64,000 nucleotides of DNA from Hetaerina americana (taxonomy: Eukaryota > Arthropoda > Insecta > Odonata > Calopterygidae). Position 1 is the stretch's first letter. Each line of letters opens with the position of its first letter. The DNA lies in the NCBI GenBank assembly GCA_022747635.1, contig JAKTNV010000005.1:85970969-86034968 (forward strand), read 5' to 3'. Shown piece after piece: positions 1-13,785 of the stretch. Position numbers and translations under genes: made by a program. The notes beneath the pieces are model-generated. The model made no database searches. It was not told the DNA's origin and saw nothing but the letters and a program-made list of their open reading frames with translations.

Positions 1-1666
1 ATTCATTCCGTTCTGCTTCCAACGAAGGCATTCGTTTGCCAAAGTATTTTGATGAGAGTGGCGAGAGATTTGGAAAGATTTCATTGATTTAATTACAGTA
101 AATGAATAAAATTCCACCAAATAAATGACTTTTACTTTTTAAATTTCAAACTGTTGACATTGATTCCAACCCGACGATTCCAGACAAGGTCTTTAAGTAC
201 CGTAGACTAGTTCTTTACGTACATTAAATTAAGATTCTTTCTCACGACCGGAAAAATAAATAAATATAAAAGGTAAAACAATGGTCACTGAATATAATTC
301 AATCCAGGACGCGCAATGTAGCGCTACGGACCAAACATCCCATTTAAGAAGAGATTATACTCAGCGTATCCAAAATACTTTCCAATTAAGCTACATTAGT
401 GATGTTTCCGATTCCGGTTTGATAGGTGAGAACAGAAATCATCTTGTACGTTATGTGAACCTCACCCACAAAAAGGGTGATGAGGGAGGTCATTTTCTTC
501 CCCTCTGCCCCCTGCGGTCCCCCACGTAGTAGTGGCACCCAAAACACTAACAGAGCGTTCTGCTGACGTAAATATGTATGACGCTGATGTAAATATGATC
601 TGTCACAGTCAATGTGCCGTCTCAAAGCAGGTAAGTGACAATACCTTGGTCAGATGGTAAACCTTTAATGACTACGAATTGATAACATCGCTTAGAAAAT
701 GACTGATAAGTTCCGAAAAATGAAGGGGAACGTGCACTTCGAAAGAAAGGCGTTCTTACATTCATTAGACACAATATTATTGGAAATGAGTGAATTTATG
801 TTAAGTAAGGACCTACCTTGGCATCTATTTGCTCTACTTTGCAATAGCATGCATATTATTCCGTTAAATGCGTGATTCAAACATCTATTTCAATTTGTTG
901 TGAGTGCAACAGTAACTGCAAACTTGCTAACAGTTTCAAAATGAATATGTACCTTTGCATGAAGTATTTATAAGCAAGTAGGAGTGCCTTTTCAGCGATG
1001 ATGTGGGAAATAGTATATTAGGTATAATTAGCCCCATTCTTATATAGTAGGAGAGGTCATGAATGTGATATTAGAGGGATCGAGTGCAGAACCGACACAT
1101 TTAAGATATCATTTTTCCCGCAAAAGATATAAGGGATCAGTATAGCTGAGAACTATTAGCTAGAAGGTGGGGGTAAATTTTTTAATTGTGATTATTTTAC
1201 ATAATCCTGATTTTACGTCCTTCTTATTGTAGCAGCTTGCCTCGCATGATTAGAGAACCATTTTACGTTTACATACTGCAGTGCATGTACTCTTCTATTA
1301 ATGTTATTTCTATATTAGAAATATTCTACAGACATATCCGTTGGTAACTCACAATTAAAGAAACATTAATTTTGATGTTGTATGACTGGTGTGGGACCAA
1401 CCCCTACCACACAGCCTATGACTTGTAGGGCACTCAGCAAGTAGAGTGTACAAAAAAGTTAAGTGGTAGTCAATTATTTCAAAGTATAACAAGAATTAAT
1501 ATCACATTTTATGTTATACGCTTTGTTGCTACATGTTATTTTAAGTTGGACTGACATCAATTTGGAAAGCGATACTTTCATTATCCATCCCCAGTGACTA
1601 GAAAAAGACCGGAAATGTACTATTTCAACTCCAATACCCGTATCATTACTTTAGTGGCCTATCTTG

Positions 1667-1668
<2 letters not shown>
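1..1668. other. No recognisable feature
   Basis: AT-rich sequence with only short open frames (82 residues or fewer) and no domain, repeat arm or tRNA-like box that I can recognise. Probably intergenic or intronic. Confidence 0.5.

Positions 1669-1752
<84 letters not shown>
1669..1752. repeat. (TA)n microsatellite
   Basis: About 84 bp of alternating A and T with a short CATACAT interruption near the middle. No other element abuts it. Confidence 0.95.
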
Positions 1753-2590
1753 GAGCCTTAACATCTAATTCTTATAGGTAATATTAATTGTTGAACGGCA
1801 TTACTTGAGCGAAATATTCAATTAAAAATAAAAAAGAAGGAAATTCATCATTATGCCATAACAGCAATGCGATTAGGGACCAAATTTCAACATTTTCGAA
1901 TTAAAATCATTCATTAATGACCAGTTACCCAACAACATTATTTTACCATTCGCTCGAGGAAACAATATGAAATAATCAATTACATACATTCAGTAATTGG
2001 GAACGCCAGCTATAGAGGCATACCATTATGGACATATAAACACGAGAGGATAGGATAATTCCTCCAGAAAAAAAGGAGGCTCCCATGAAAACTTGTCAGC
2101 CGGATGCCCGTTCGAAAACCACCGAGGGAAACAATAGCCTCGATCACGCCACGTGTCACCGAAATCAAAATTCAGGGCTGAAAATTCGCTCGCTCGACAC
2201 CGTAAATACAGAGAGGGACCCATTGTTCGGAGGAACGCCTCTCGGAAAGCAGTCACGCGGTGACACACATCATGGGTGCTCATGGAACACTAGGGAGGGT
2301 CTCGTTGAAAGAATTTCTTCTCGACCCCAATTCGATAAAGCGCATTTGACGATAACATAATAAAATGAATGGAGATCCGCCCCCTCCCCTCCCCCAGTGC
2401 CATCCATGACTCGCGCGCCACCCCAAGGGCTCTCTGATTCGGGCTTTTTTTTATTATTTGGCTCTGATCCAAGGAGGGCGAGCGAAGGAATGGCGCACAA
2501 AGGCGAATAATAAAACGTGAATAATTCAACACGCGCAAATCACGGCGGATTCGAGGAGGGGTTGGGCAAGGCGCTCGTTTTGGGAAGGAG
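1753..2590. other. No recognisable feature
   Basis: AT-rich to about 2030, then mixed composition with G-rich and C-rich patches. The overlapping open frames on both strands are short and unlike known proteins. Confidence 0.45.
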
Positions 2591-2734
2591 GGAGGAGGGG
2601 TTGGAGGATCCGACATGAACCCTACCTTGAGGGCGGGGGTTGGGGGGACACAACCTGTTGAGCGCTCCCGAATTCGGGAGGTTCCCTCTCGGACAGTGGC
2701 GGCTCGAGAGAGGCGGCTCGAGAGAGGCGGCAGG

Positions 2735-2840
2735 CGGGTGGGTGGATGGGTGGATGGGTGGGTGGGTGGATGGGTGGGTGGGTGGATGGGTGGGTGGGTG
2801 GATGGGTGGGTGGGTGGATGGGTGGGTGGGAGGGCGGGCG
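2735..2840. repeat. G-rich minisatellite, unit about 16 bp
   Basis: Tandem array of GGGTGGGTGGGTGGAT-like units with small length variants. It is preceded by a tandem duplication of a CGGCTCGAGAGAGG unit at 2699-2730. All three frames stay open, coding only G/W/V/D/M repeats, so the apparent ORFs are artefacts of the repeat. The plus strand has many GGG runs spaced by one to five bases, the pattern of a G-quadruplex former. Confidence 0.9.
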
Positions 2841-2859
2841 AAAGGAGGGTGTAGAGGAG

Positions 2860-4020
2860 GGGAATCGGGGATTTTTAAAGGCAGGGCCCCTAAGGGGTGG
2901 CCAGGATTATCGAGAAGCCAAAAAATAAAATAAAAACCATGGCGTAACAGTTTGCAAGCATAATTGGGGCACCGGGGGCTTCTTCATAATCCGGTTAACC
3001 CATTAGGTCACATTGAGGAGACTAATTCATTTCCATCCCTCCGTTATTGGCCTCGTCTACGTCACTACAGGGAAGAAGAGTACAAGAATGAACGATACGG
3101 TTCTTAATGGACTGCCATTGGAAACGAATGCATTGATTTCGGAGGGGGGGTGGGGTGAACACATGAAAGAGAACGAACACTTTGACGGAGAATCGTAATC
3201 TGTCGGGTAAATTTACGCTTATGTTTCCACACAACACACCCTCTAATTTTCCGTTTGCGACAAATCTACCGAACCGGATCCAATCAGTATCATCATGCAA
3301 GCAGTTAACCAAAAGACCTCTTCACCTGTTCTCATGATTTGATCTTAATAATGAAGCTATGGTGGGTAAATCAAATTAAATGTGAAAATTGGTTTGTTTT
3401 TATCAAATTATTGCAATGGAAACCAAATATTTTTACAGAGTGCCGCCCAGGACACTTGTATATCTCACATTGGAACCAGAATATTAATATACACCCTACT
3501 TCAAAACCAGCATATTGTAGGAACTTGAGACGTGATCCCTACAATCTCTAACATTGAATATGAAATCATCTCAATGTCGTGTGGATTACTATTGATTATT
3601 TTTTTGGGCAAAAATCGAAGTAAATGGAATTTGGCAACACCCCATATATCTGAATATGTTGATATTCGATTGCATTAATAATTCCTCGGAGCGTTTTGAG
3701 CGAGGTCGTCACCAAACACGATTCCATTGCTAAAACTAAACTCATCTCATCCGAAAACATATCACCAGTCTATCAAATGTCTGACCCATGATTAGTACTG
3801 CACACGCGGACTATTGCATTTTACAAATATAAAGGTACGCTAAACGGATAAAGATTTGCTTTTTCATACGATTAATGGGCATGTTAGTTTTCTGACAATC
3901 AAATCCCTTAAGGCTCGTCGTAAAACATACTTTTATTTTGGGGAAAGACAAGGTCTCATGACTCGAGATTCCTTTTAAGGTTTAATTAGAACTAAATTGA
4001 ACGACAAAGAGTCGGATTCG
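2860..4020. other. No recognisable feature
   Basis: Unique-looking AT-rich sequence. No frame longer than 100 codons resembles a known protein. Confidence 0.45.
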
Positions 4021-4216
4021 GATTTTACGTCAGCATTTCGAACATCCTGTCCAACATCCGCATCCTGTTCCTTCCCTTTCCTCGTTTGCCTAACTTTCTG
4101 CCCTCTATTACAGTATTCAACATCCCACTGCCGATCAATACCCCCTTCATCCATTTTTCCTCTCTCCTTATGATTTCTCCCAACAATCCCTTCTCCTCGT
4201 GTATAATATTACGCAT
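4021..4216 (-). pseudogene. RTE-type LINE fragment (C-terminus)
   Basis: A 63-codon open frame on the minus strand matches the extreme C-terminus of the RTE LINE at 22-26 kb. Shared strings include EEKWMKGVLIGSGML, TVIEGR and LGKRGKGRNR. It has no endonuclease or RT domain, so it is a 5'-truncated remnant of a LINE insertion, now a short relic. The right edge runs into a TATATGTA-like tract. The homology is seen directly by comparison within this window. Confidence 0.85.
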
Positions 4217-6005
4217 ATATGTATTTTTAAAGGGTAAAGAAGAAATAAATGTCCATTATTCTTTGCTTAAACATTACTGACTCTGCCTTCATTTATAAAA
4301 CACCGGACTCGTTTAGAACCATGCCCTGTCGAAAAGACACGAAACGGTCAATAAAAAACCTGGAATAAATTTCTCAATTATTCGTCCAATAGTCTTTGAC
4401 TTTTCACGGTATTCCACACCTTAATAAATATCCCAGTCTTTTGCAGGGATTTCCCGGCTTTTCAGGATTCAATTTTAAAAACGTTAGCTTCCATTACCGA
4501 GTGAGTTGTTGGAAATTTGTATTCCACAGCCAACTGACGATCTACTGTTCCCACAGAGATACCTATGCACATATCAATGCCAAAACCACATCGTAGGAGA
4601 GAAGTCCGTTATCTGTGGACGTCTATCTCTCTATTGTGACCACCCTCAAGGGAAAATCGATGGCGCCAGCAATAAAGTTCATCGCTATCAATTCCCAGCG
4701 CGACGAAATCGCCCGAAAAATGTTCTCCATATCTTTTTAGCATGACCTCGAAAATAAAAGAGTCCCCTGGATTTTTCCTCAGTCGGGAGCGCCAAATGCC
4801 AAGGGGTTATCCCGCTCCACGACGAGTCGCGCCTGGGAATTTCGCCCCGAGCGTTTGCGACCCCGGTCACGGACTCGGAAGATTGCGATCGTGAATGCAT
4901 CAACGCGCTGCATGGAGATGTGACGACGACTAACGGCCGCAAGGGATCTCGACGGGCAAAAGCAATGCCCAGCGAGGAAGGCGGCTGAAACGACTATAAG
5001 AAACGACTCCCAAAAAATGACATCGTTACGTGGCCTCTGAAGGATTCAATCTGGGAACAGCTGCGCTCCAGCAGGGGTCTAATGAACTAACACGAACGAG
5101 TATTTCAGGCATTCAAATATGCAGAATCCTTCCTCCTAACCTTGAAAAAGGCCCAACAAACACACATGAATTTTTCTCCACGGTAAATCTATTTTGTAAC
5201 ATAAGATCCGCATTATATACGTAAACGTTTCCGTATATGAAACTAATAAATGATTAACATTTTCATTTCCGCGTATTTCAGTTCAAAATGCGAACCGATG
5301 CCCTAATTATCGAGTTCGAACGTTTTGAAGGACATTCATTGCTACGTACGATGTTGATTTATTTGGTGGTCCAGGAAAGGCAGATACAAGGAAATGAAAT
5401 GGTATCAATACTCTCAGAACTGTCTCAAATGTTTTTTCAAACCTACTCAAGCAACATCGGTTTCAAACAAGTCATTTATTGGGATAAAACAGGGATTTTT
5501 TTGAAGTCAAAACAAAAATGTCGTACACGAAAGCTAGAAAATAGATTTGGTACTTGAGTTTTTTATAACACCACCCCAAAAAAAAATGTGCAGTCACACT
5601 TTCAGAAAATGGGGGACCGGTTTATTTCAGCTTTGAAATAGTTACGATAACCCTTGTACCCACAATCACACGCGTATTGAATTAAGAGAAAAACACCTTG
5701 GTCACACGCTCATGTGCCCTATTGAAGATAGCCATCAGATCATCTTCCAGATTAGAGCAAGGACCTCCCTCTACCACCTTCATCATCACACGGTAAATAA
5801 CCAATAATTCATACACTATATAATTAGATGTAACGTAAACTATAAAGAGTGCAACCAGATGGACCGTTGGTTCCGGTCTGTGAGTTTGGCCAGATCCCTG
5901 CAGATCGAAGGCCGTCAACCTTCAAAACGTCTTCCTCGGGTGTGTATTACTTGGAGGGAGGGGTCAAGGGTGCAAGGAGGACAGTGGGGGAGGTGTGCAG
6001 GTATC
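4217..6005. other. No recognisable feature
   Basis: AT-rich with a few short frames, such as 89 codons at 5288-5557 on the plus strand. None has a recognisable motif. Confidence 0.45.
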
Positions 6006-6330
6006 AGACCAGTAATTAATGGATTGCGCTGAGACACACGGGAAGACGGAAGCGTATGAAAAGAGACTGGATTCGACAGAAGTGAGAATGTTGAAATGAA
6101 TGCGTGGAGATGGACACAAAATGGCGGGCGCGCTAATTAGAGACGATGCACAGTTGGGAGAATCCACCAAAGAAGGCCAAGGAGAGGACGATGAACTGGT
6201 GCGGGTATGTAATGAGAGATGGACCAAAGGAAGAGATTAATGAAGACGGGGAGGGCGGGGGAAGACGCAAAAGAAAGGGGAAGACCAAAGAGAAGGGAGA
6301 AGTGTACGGCCCACGAAAACACACACGACA
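6006..6330 (+). pseudogene. Decayed LINE C-terminal fragment (second family)
   Basis: Read in broken frames, this stretch gives the post-RT signature of non-LTR retrotransposons. EVRMLK (with TGA where Trp is expected) is followed by MRGD, then IRDDAQL, then after a frame change AKERTMNWCGYVMR. That pattern corresponds to the family's usual MLRWM...IR...R-RWYGHVMR block. It has several stops and shifts, is dead, and differs from the RTE copy at 22 kb. The family assignment rests on memory of the motif. Confidence 0.6.
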
Positions 6331-9300
6331 TCGAGAGATGGACTCGTCACGAGGGAACTTCTGCATGTATTTACAGCATAACGGACATCCTCCCATTTTA
6401 AACATCCCTCTAAAACTGCAATCGACCAATTGCCGCTTCACGATTACTTCCGTGCCGTCACAACCACCTCAGGAGAAGCTAGTAAGCACATATAAACGGG
6501 ACACAGGTCAGAGTCGTGTAACATCCAAGTTTTGATCGACTAATAATCAATAATAATTAATAATCAATAATAATTATGTAAAATGGCAATATTAGCAAAA
6601 ACATCTATGCATCCAATACGGTTTCTCAGGGTAAAATACTTCTCTGAAGCGTGCGAAACAAGCTGCTATTAACAAGAACAACAAAAACATGAGGGTTAGG
6701 TAAAAATAATGACAACACACTGGGTAATTTAGAATAAGATGTATTTTTCCCCCAGACGCGGTCGTTTGAAGTTATTACGATTTCTTGTCGTTCAAGCGAA
6801 AAATGGTATCTTAAATCCGTCGGTTGTACACTCGATCTCCGTAATCTTATTTTAATGCCTTATCTCTCTTACAGCAGTAAGACGGGGCTATTAATACATT
6901 TCCAACAAAAGGATTCCCGAGAATACTTCTGATCTCACCCTTCGCCCCTCTAAAAAAATAGCAGTCTGATAACTCGTCGATGAAAACAGCATCAGATGCC
7001 ACGAGGGAGCACCGAAAAAACGGCGGGCCGTTAAGTTACGTACTCCCCCTCCCCCTTCGAGATCCCTGTCCAGTCGACCCCAGAGAGCCCCGGTCTCGGG
7101 TCCCTGGTTAGCAACCGCGACGGGGAGTGAATGGACGCGACGTCGAGGAGTGGACAATGGATACTATATATGTCCGAGGAGAGTCTCTTGCGGTCCCGTT
7201 GGGAGGGAAGGAGGGAGAGAGAGAGAGAGAGCGTGATGTCCCTCCAATCCCGGAAGGGGGTGCGTGGGTGTGTGCGTGCTGCCGAGTGGGTGGTTGGGTG
7301 TGCGTGGGGGGAGGGGTTGACGAGTGGCAAGGGGGCGGCTTGTCCACGTGAGGAGGGTGGAGGGACGACGGGAGTCGAGAGACACTCCACGATTCGACCC
7401 GCGGTCCCACGGCGACCACTCAACAGCCGCGACAGACAGGGACACAAGAGAGAGTTTTAGTATTACTAGGTGGTACATCACTGGTTTACGTTAGGTTTAG
7501 GGTAGCTTTTTGATGGACCTTGGCACTATACACTACTCTACAACTAATCCCTGACTGGAATTACACAAAATATCCTTAAACGCTATATAACTACACAATA
7601 AATCATTCTTTAGCCCTGCATATTTCCCAACTCCTTTAATTCCATCCAAAATATCTACTCATTCACTCCATCTGCCTTACTTTTCCGGCACTCTTCCCTA
7701 TACTAACGTCTACAGAATCACACCGCCTCTCATTGTATTCGTAGGAATATTTTTTCTTTAATATTTCTAACATCTGTATTATTAATCAGTAATTTTATTT
7801 TAATTAATTTTTTTCCACATTTATATATGCATATCAGTTCTCCTTTTGTTTCTTCTCTTATTTTTCGTTCATTAATTTATGTTTTTCTTTAATTTGATAA
7901 ATTACAACATTAGCATTATATATCTGTAGGTTTTCGCAGGTTTTTCACTCTCCCCTTCATGTGTGGCCGTTTTCCTGCAGTGGGTTTCTTCTTCAAGGGT
8001 TAAAGTTGGGGAAACGTTTTCCCCCAATTTTCCATATCTTTCTACCCTCTTTGTACTCATGCATATTCATTATGAATAGATCGTCATTATCTAGTTCTTT
8101 TTCATATTATTTGGCATTCAAACGTAATTACATTTTTATTGAACGTATTTGACACACAGTCTCAATCTCGCACTAATATAGCCGAATTATTATTATGTCC
8201 TGCATTCACTTGTTCTGTTTTCTTCCGACAACACCGAACAACCTTCTCTCTACTCCTACCACGCCTAGAATTCAAACTACCTTTACTTTTTACCCTCTTG
8301 TCTCAACGACTGAGTTTAACGGGTATACAAAACTATTCTTTACATTCAAGTTTTCACTAATCTCTTCTTTACATCTTTACTTAAGGTGCCGGTCCTTAAC
8401 ACCCGTCTCTTTGTAAACGCTTCTTAATTTTATGTAACTTTTCTTCTAAAGTCGATACTAATCTGTTAACCTTAAGAAACAGAATAATTTTCATTATAAC
8501 CTAGTCTCGTAAGATTTTAAGCTCAAGGAAATACATGTATAACATTAAAAATAAAAAATTCAGAAATTTTTGCGACTTCCAAAAAAACCTTCATTTCAGT
8601 AAGGGGACAGTACGGTAAATGAACATGGGAGGACTAGCCTGGCATAAAATATTGCAAAAAATAAATAAAAGAACTGGGATCGTGAGTAGGGAAGTTGCGG
8701 AAAAGTTATGGAAGGGGGATACTTAAACAATCTTTTACCATAACGACCATTGATAAAAAAATAATAACGCGGAAACAATGACATATCGTCATCTTTTCCA
8801 TACAGAGGATGCCCAGAATATTTCCCGATCCATCTGTAGGTAAATACGAGTAGTTCACGCATTAACGCGCATATCACATACGAACTCTACCGTCGTATCG
8901 CCCACAGTAATTTTTTCAAGGTTAATTATAAATCCTCAAAACATCACATCATTATCGTTGTAATCGTACGTATTCCCGATACTAAACATCGGTTCCATGT
9001 CGACATAAACTTCGTGGCGTCGCACCTCGAGTTCATTCATTATTCATATTTCTCAACGCTTATCAGTTATCAGGAAATGTATCGTAAGTTGCTTGACTGT
9101 AACGCCCTACAGTCGATACTAATCTCCTCACTGTACAATTACTTATCATCACCCATATTACATATTTTATACGAAACCCGCTTCCCAAACGATAATGAAC
9201 TCTTCATTAGCATAATTCATCACTTTTATCACCATGCGTAATTGTTTAAGTGCACTAGATTATTTGCAATATGCTTTAATTATCAGACCACTGTTCACAA

Positions 9301-9955
9301 GAGAGGTCGAGTGTTCACGGCGTCTGTGACAGCGTAAACATCCTTCTAAATTACTCTCTTCCTGCTGATTCTCATCCCATTCTCTGCTATTTCTTGAATA
9401 AACATGATCAAGTGTTCCTCATTTGCATTCATTACTGGTTTCCTTTTTAAAAGTCCAACTATTCTCTCACGAGAGATTTATGCTTAAGTTTAGAGTTGTT
9501 TACTCTCTCCACTGTTGGACTATTTCCATAAATGAGCTCGGTGACCTGCATAAAAAAAATAAGACGCGAGGAGCACGGCGCACCACAAAGGAAGGAAAGA
9601 TAATTATCCGCCAATTTTAATTTTTTGAAACGACAAAAACAGAGGAAAATGAAAAAAAAATAAGATTTCATCGAAATCAATCAAATTCCCATTGGGCGAA
9701 ACGTATCACTTAGGCACATTTTTTAAACTATTACACGGAATAATTTTTTTCCACTTCCATTTGCACTTTTTTTATGCTATGCCCGAAATAACACATATAA
9801 AACTCTCCGAAAGCCTACTGTTTAAAGAAAGAGACCACCTGTGAAACGGTAATCTCAAACAGTAGACGGAGTTGAGTATCAATTTGTAAATCTTTCTTAG
9901 AATTAACAAAAAGAACCAGAGACATACTTTGTTCCTACATTAAGAATCGGAAAAA
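6331..9955. other. No recognisable feature; G/C-rich block 7020-7460
   Basis: AT-rich sequence interrupted by a block near 7020-7460 with G-rich runs and a short (GA)n tract at about 7218-7231. Several overlapping open frames occur there on both strands, typical of stop-poor GC-rich DNA. No domain is recognised. Confidence 0.4.
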
Positions 9956-9989
9956 GTTAAGCAAAAATAGGTTTATTTCAGAATTTGCT

Positions 9990-10455
9990 GTAACGCCTCT
10001 AAATTCTTCGAAGTAAATCCCTTGAACGTCGACAAACTTTTGCCGACGGTTTTTCCAAGACTCGAAGGCTCCCTGGATTCAGGGAGGTCCTTAAGGGTAC
10101 GCGTGCAAGCTTCTTTGACGGCACTTAGGGTCCCATGGTGGTGTCTTTGAGGGAAGATTTCACTTTTGGGAATAGGAAATAATCCGCTGGTGCCAAGTCG
10201 GGTACTGTACGAGGGTTGGGGAATAGTAGCGATACCTTTGGAGAAGGTCTTCGCAAGCAGACAATCGACTCTGCTCTTGGTCGTCCGTCAAGACCTACGG
10301 GAGGACGAGTTTAGGGCAGATCTTTCGCATCGCCAAACATTTCAGTGATAATGGTGTGCCTTGTCATCTTATTAGCAATGCCAGTACGATCTCCAATCAT
10401 GCGCACACCTAACCGACGGTCTGTATTCAGCACTTCACGCAATGCACGTCCTGAA
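9990..10455 (-). pseudogene. Decayed, internally deleted mariner transposase
   Basis: On the minus strand, from high to low coordinates, the segment near 10340-10453 reads as the second helix-turn-helix block of a mariner transposase (VLNTDRRLGVRMIGD, then HTIITE). Near 10010-10220, in shifted frames, it reads as the C-terminal block: PDLAPADYFLFPKVKSSLK, then FESWKNRRQK, CVDVQ-like, GIYFEEF. The central part with the first two catalytic Asp residues is missing. The family is the SETMAR-like mariner type and differs from the intact copies at 26.5 and 51.5 kb. It is certainly non-functional. Confidence 0.75.
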
Positions 10456-13079
10456 TAAATTGTTACCAATACTTTTTACACAAATCTTAGATAGTTTAGA
10501 TAAGTACTACGCAATCATTAGTTAAGGAGTCAGACGCATATAATGAGTGTAACAGCACAAGTTCCTGGAAGAACGCAACATCAATATCAAACAAAAAAGT
10601 ATGCCGTAAAACCAATGTTCCAATACATGAATCCATTGAGACGTGAACGGAGGAAGAATTTGAGGAGATTGGCAGGGATAGGAACGAGGTGTAACAGTCT
10701 TCGTGACTTGGGATCATTAACTATTAAGGTTGATGATTCCAACGAGGAGCGGCTGCGGGAAGATATCCACGGAAAACATTGGTTGGAGATTGAAGCAAAG
10801 TATAGTCGAGGAAAGATAAATTCAGCTGAAAATTACGAAATTAGTCAACTAATTTAAGTGGAAAAAAAGGAAGGGCATGAAGAACCCACATGGTAAAAGT
10901 AAAAATGGATTAATGGAAGGGAACACTTTGTTTTCGACGCCTAATTGACCCTGATCTCGGATTTTCAATACACGGATACATGCACTTAGGAAATTACTGG
11001 CGGTAGTCTCAGGAAATGAGCGGATAGGATGGCCGCGGGTATAATGGTTGGTGAGTTTCGTGTGGGAGGGGGTTGCGTAAGGTAAGCAAAGCAGCGACCA
11101 AACCTCTCCTTGGCCGCCACCCCCCCCCCTTCATTTGGATCAGTCGGTGGGTGGGGCTGAGAAATTCCTCACCCGTCAAATAAGTTAACGCGATTACGGT
11201 CATTTATGGTTTCGACACAACACGAGACACGCTCGAAATACCTCAGCACGGGGACCGCTTGAAGCACGCCGAATATCGCACAGGGATCGCGTTTCGCGAA
11301 ACCGGAATGGTGGGGTCATTAATCGCACAGATCTTAAGTGAATTGCAACATCCGAAGAAGTTCACTGTATACGTTCAATTGGCGACGTTGATTCATTTTT
11401 TTTAACTATGGATGTTTCGAAAAATTCCAGAAAAGACAATTACCCCAATTATTTATTCCCTTGTAATGTAAGCTGCGGTCACCAAAGGTCGGGCATGGCC
11501 CGAATCTGACGCGACAAGTACACAAAAATTCCCCGAATTCTACCTCCCGGAGAGAAATGGCCAATTCCGGGTTTTCTCGGTCTTCAATCTTTAATGGCAA
11601 GCCTGTTTGGTTTGCGAGAATCCATTGATGGTTCACATAATTATTTATTGAAGGTTAGGGCGGATCATTCAAATTGTTCTTCGCGATTTTTTCTCCCATT
11701 ATCTCTCTCTCTCATACACACACGAGGATGTCCCCACGGCCTTATACTGAACGCAAATGTTAAAACAGACGCCCATTATCGTCTAGGACAGATTTTAATG
11801 TAACGTTTCGAGCACGCTCTTTCTAAACAAAGCGAACTTCATCGTTTGCATTTCGCGAGAATGTGCAATTCGTTCGCGAACTTCATACAGTAAACGACGA
11901 GCACGCGGAACACCATCTACACCAAATTTACATGTGGATATTAGATGTCTTTGTATAGATAGATCTTAGAAATCCATCACCAATAGTCTATACACCCGAA
12001 CTTATTCAGGAACGATTTGTGCGAAAAAGCATGGGTGAGCAAGCTCCATCCATATTTGCATGACATCAGCATCTACTAACAACGTCAGGATCGCTTTAAT
12101 GCAGCTCTCCATTCTGATTTCTCACCTTTAAGCCCTTTCATACGTTCGCACTTCCTCGTTTCCACGCCTCATTCACGTTTAGTTTAAACTCACTGCAGAT
12201 TTCTCAGCGGCTGAATACGTATAATACGACATAATGAACTGGAACCAGCTCAATCAGCTAACCAACAATTAACATAGAAGTGATTATCGCTTTTCCTATC
12301 ATTGATTTTTCATTTGTAATTATTCCCTAAATACACACGCCATTCTGCGTTAAAAATAGTTATTGAATTGTATTATCTCCTTAATTACCATATTTTATCG
12401 AGTATTCTTTCCAATTTCATCTTGGCAGATATTGCGCCGCATGATATTGCGGAGAGAGACGTTAAATTGAATTTTATACCCATTAACGTCACCATTTGAC
12501 ATAATTTCGAATTCTTTCATTTTAATGAGATGAAAGCATCCACTCTTAATGAAACATATCTTTAAGTAATAAAGGTACAAAATTAAAAAAAATATACGAC
12601 AACCTATCCCATGCAATTAAGTCTGGCGCGATAAAAATAAACAAGAGTGTAACGGCATTGACGCAATGAATAATCCACGCTACCTCAGAGAAGCGACATA
12701 AAAAGTAAAATACGGTCACTCTTCTCGATTTTCAATTTTATTTCTCAAGATTTATTCCCTTCTCAGCAATAAATTTTATTTGTCTTTTCGTTGCTTCGGT
12801 CTGAAATCATTAAGACTGCGAACCTTGGCCGACAAAGTGTCATATTATTCAAGAACTTTTTGATTCTGATTAACGTTCTATGACCATCGATTCATATAAT
12901 GTAGACCTTCCGATCATAAACTGCAACGGAAATTTAATGAATATCCAAAAAAAAACAAACTCGAGACAAGTCTGTTATCTGGTTTCGCTAAAATCGATAC
13001 TCCGTTCCCTCGGCAATCGAAAAGAAATGAAGCCCTCGCTCCGCACTGTAATGATTTCGAAGAGAGGAGGCTCTGTCAA
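10456..13079. other. No recognisable feature
   Basis: Mostly AT-rich. A 104-codon plus-strand frame at 10543-10857 has no motif I know and no supporting context. A short C run lies near 11120. Confidence 0.4.
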
Positions 13080-13720
13080 CGAGAGAGACGGGGTTATGGG
13101 TCGCATTTCAAACATCCTCCATCCTCCTTGCCGTCGGTGCAAGTGGGGCGACGACGGCGGAGAGAGAGAGACGGCCCTCCGTGGTCGTGGGGGGAGGGAG
13201 GCCCGCCGACTGACTTCCTTTCCTCCCGATGCGAGAGCCGGGCATTCCGCGAGGGCGGCGGAGGCGGCGGTAGCGCGTGGGGCGGCGGCGTCGTGGGCGG
13301 GGGAGATTCCGCGCACGGGAGAGGGAGGGAGGGGCGGCGGAGAGGGAAGTGGAGGGAAAGAGAGGCAGGAATGGGGGGGGGGGCGTGGGAACGTCACTCC
13401 GCCAGATGCGATCGCAACAGAGGTAGCGACGGATAATGGGAAAGGAGAGGGTTTTGTTCCCCTTTTAAGAGTTTCTTATCAGTCAGGCATCGCCCCGTGG
13501 CGGTTGTCGCGTGCCACGGTTCCCACTGAAAACTTTCCGCTGCCGTGCGCGCGCTTATATAAACATATATTCCTTCAAACTCCACGCCTCTTTTCTCGCC
13601 GCGGTCTCGAGACGACAAAAACATGTTTATTTGAGCAGGAAGTCATAAGTGTGACCACAGCTGCAGTGCATCCGAAGAAGAGAAATTCGGTTTGCGGTGG
13701 TTCGGCCTCGAGTACGTAAG
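13080..13720. other. G/C-rich, CpG-rich block with TATA-like motif
   Basis: Strongly GC-rich and CpG-rich, with an 11-base G run at about 13373-13383. The long plus-strand frame through it (12880-13719) is arginine/glycine-rich and low complexity, as expected by chance in GC-rich DNA. A TATATAAA lies at 13556-13563 just after a GCGCGCGC stretch. It could be a core promoter, but no initiator or coding exon supports that. Confidence 0.35.
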
Positions 13721-13785
13721 GATCTGAGGATATAAATATTCTTTCAAGTACTATATTTCCCCATTATTATCATTAGGTAATCTAC

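Noticed and set aside
10543..10857. 104-codon plus-strand frame beside the mariner relic
   Set aside because: No motif, no repeats elsewhere and no transcription context; likely chance.
12880..13719. 279-codon open frame on the plus strand
   Set aside because: Low-complexity Arg/Gly/Glu content inside a GC-rich block, with overlapping open frames on the other strand; no domain. Treated as a chance ORF.
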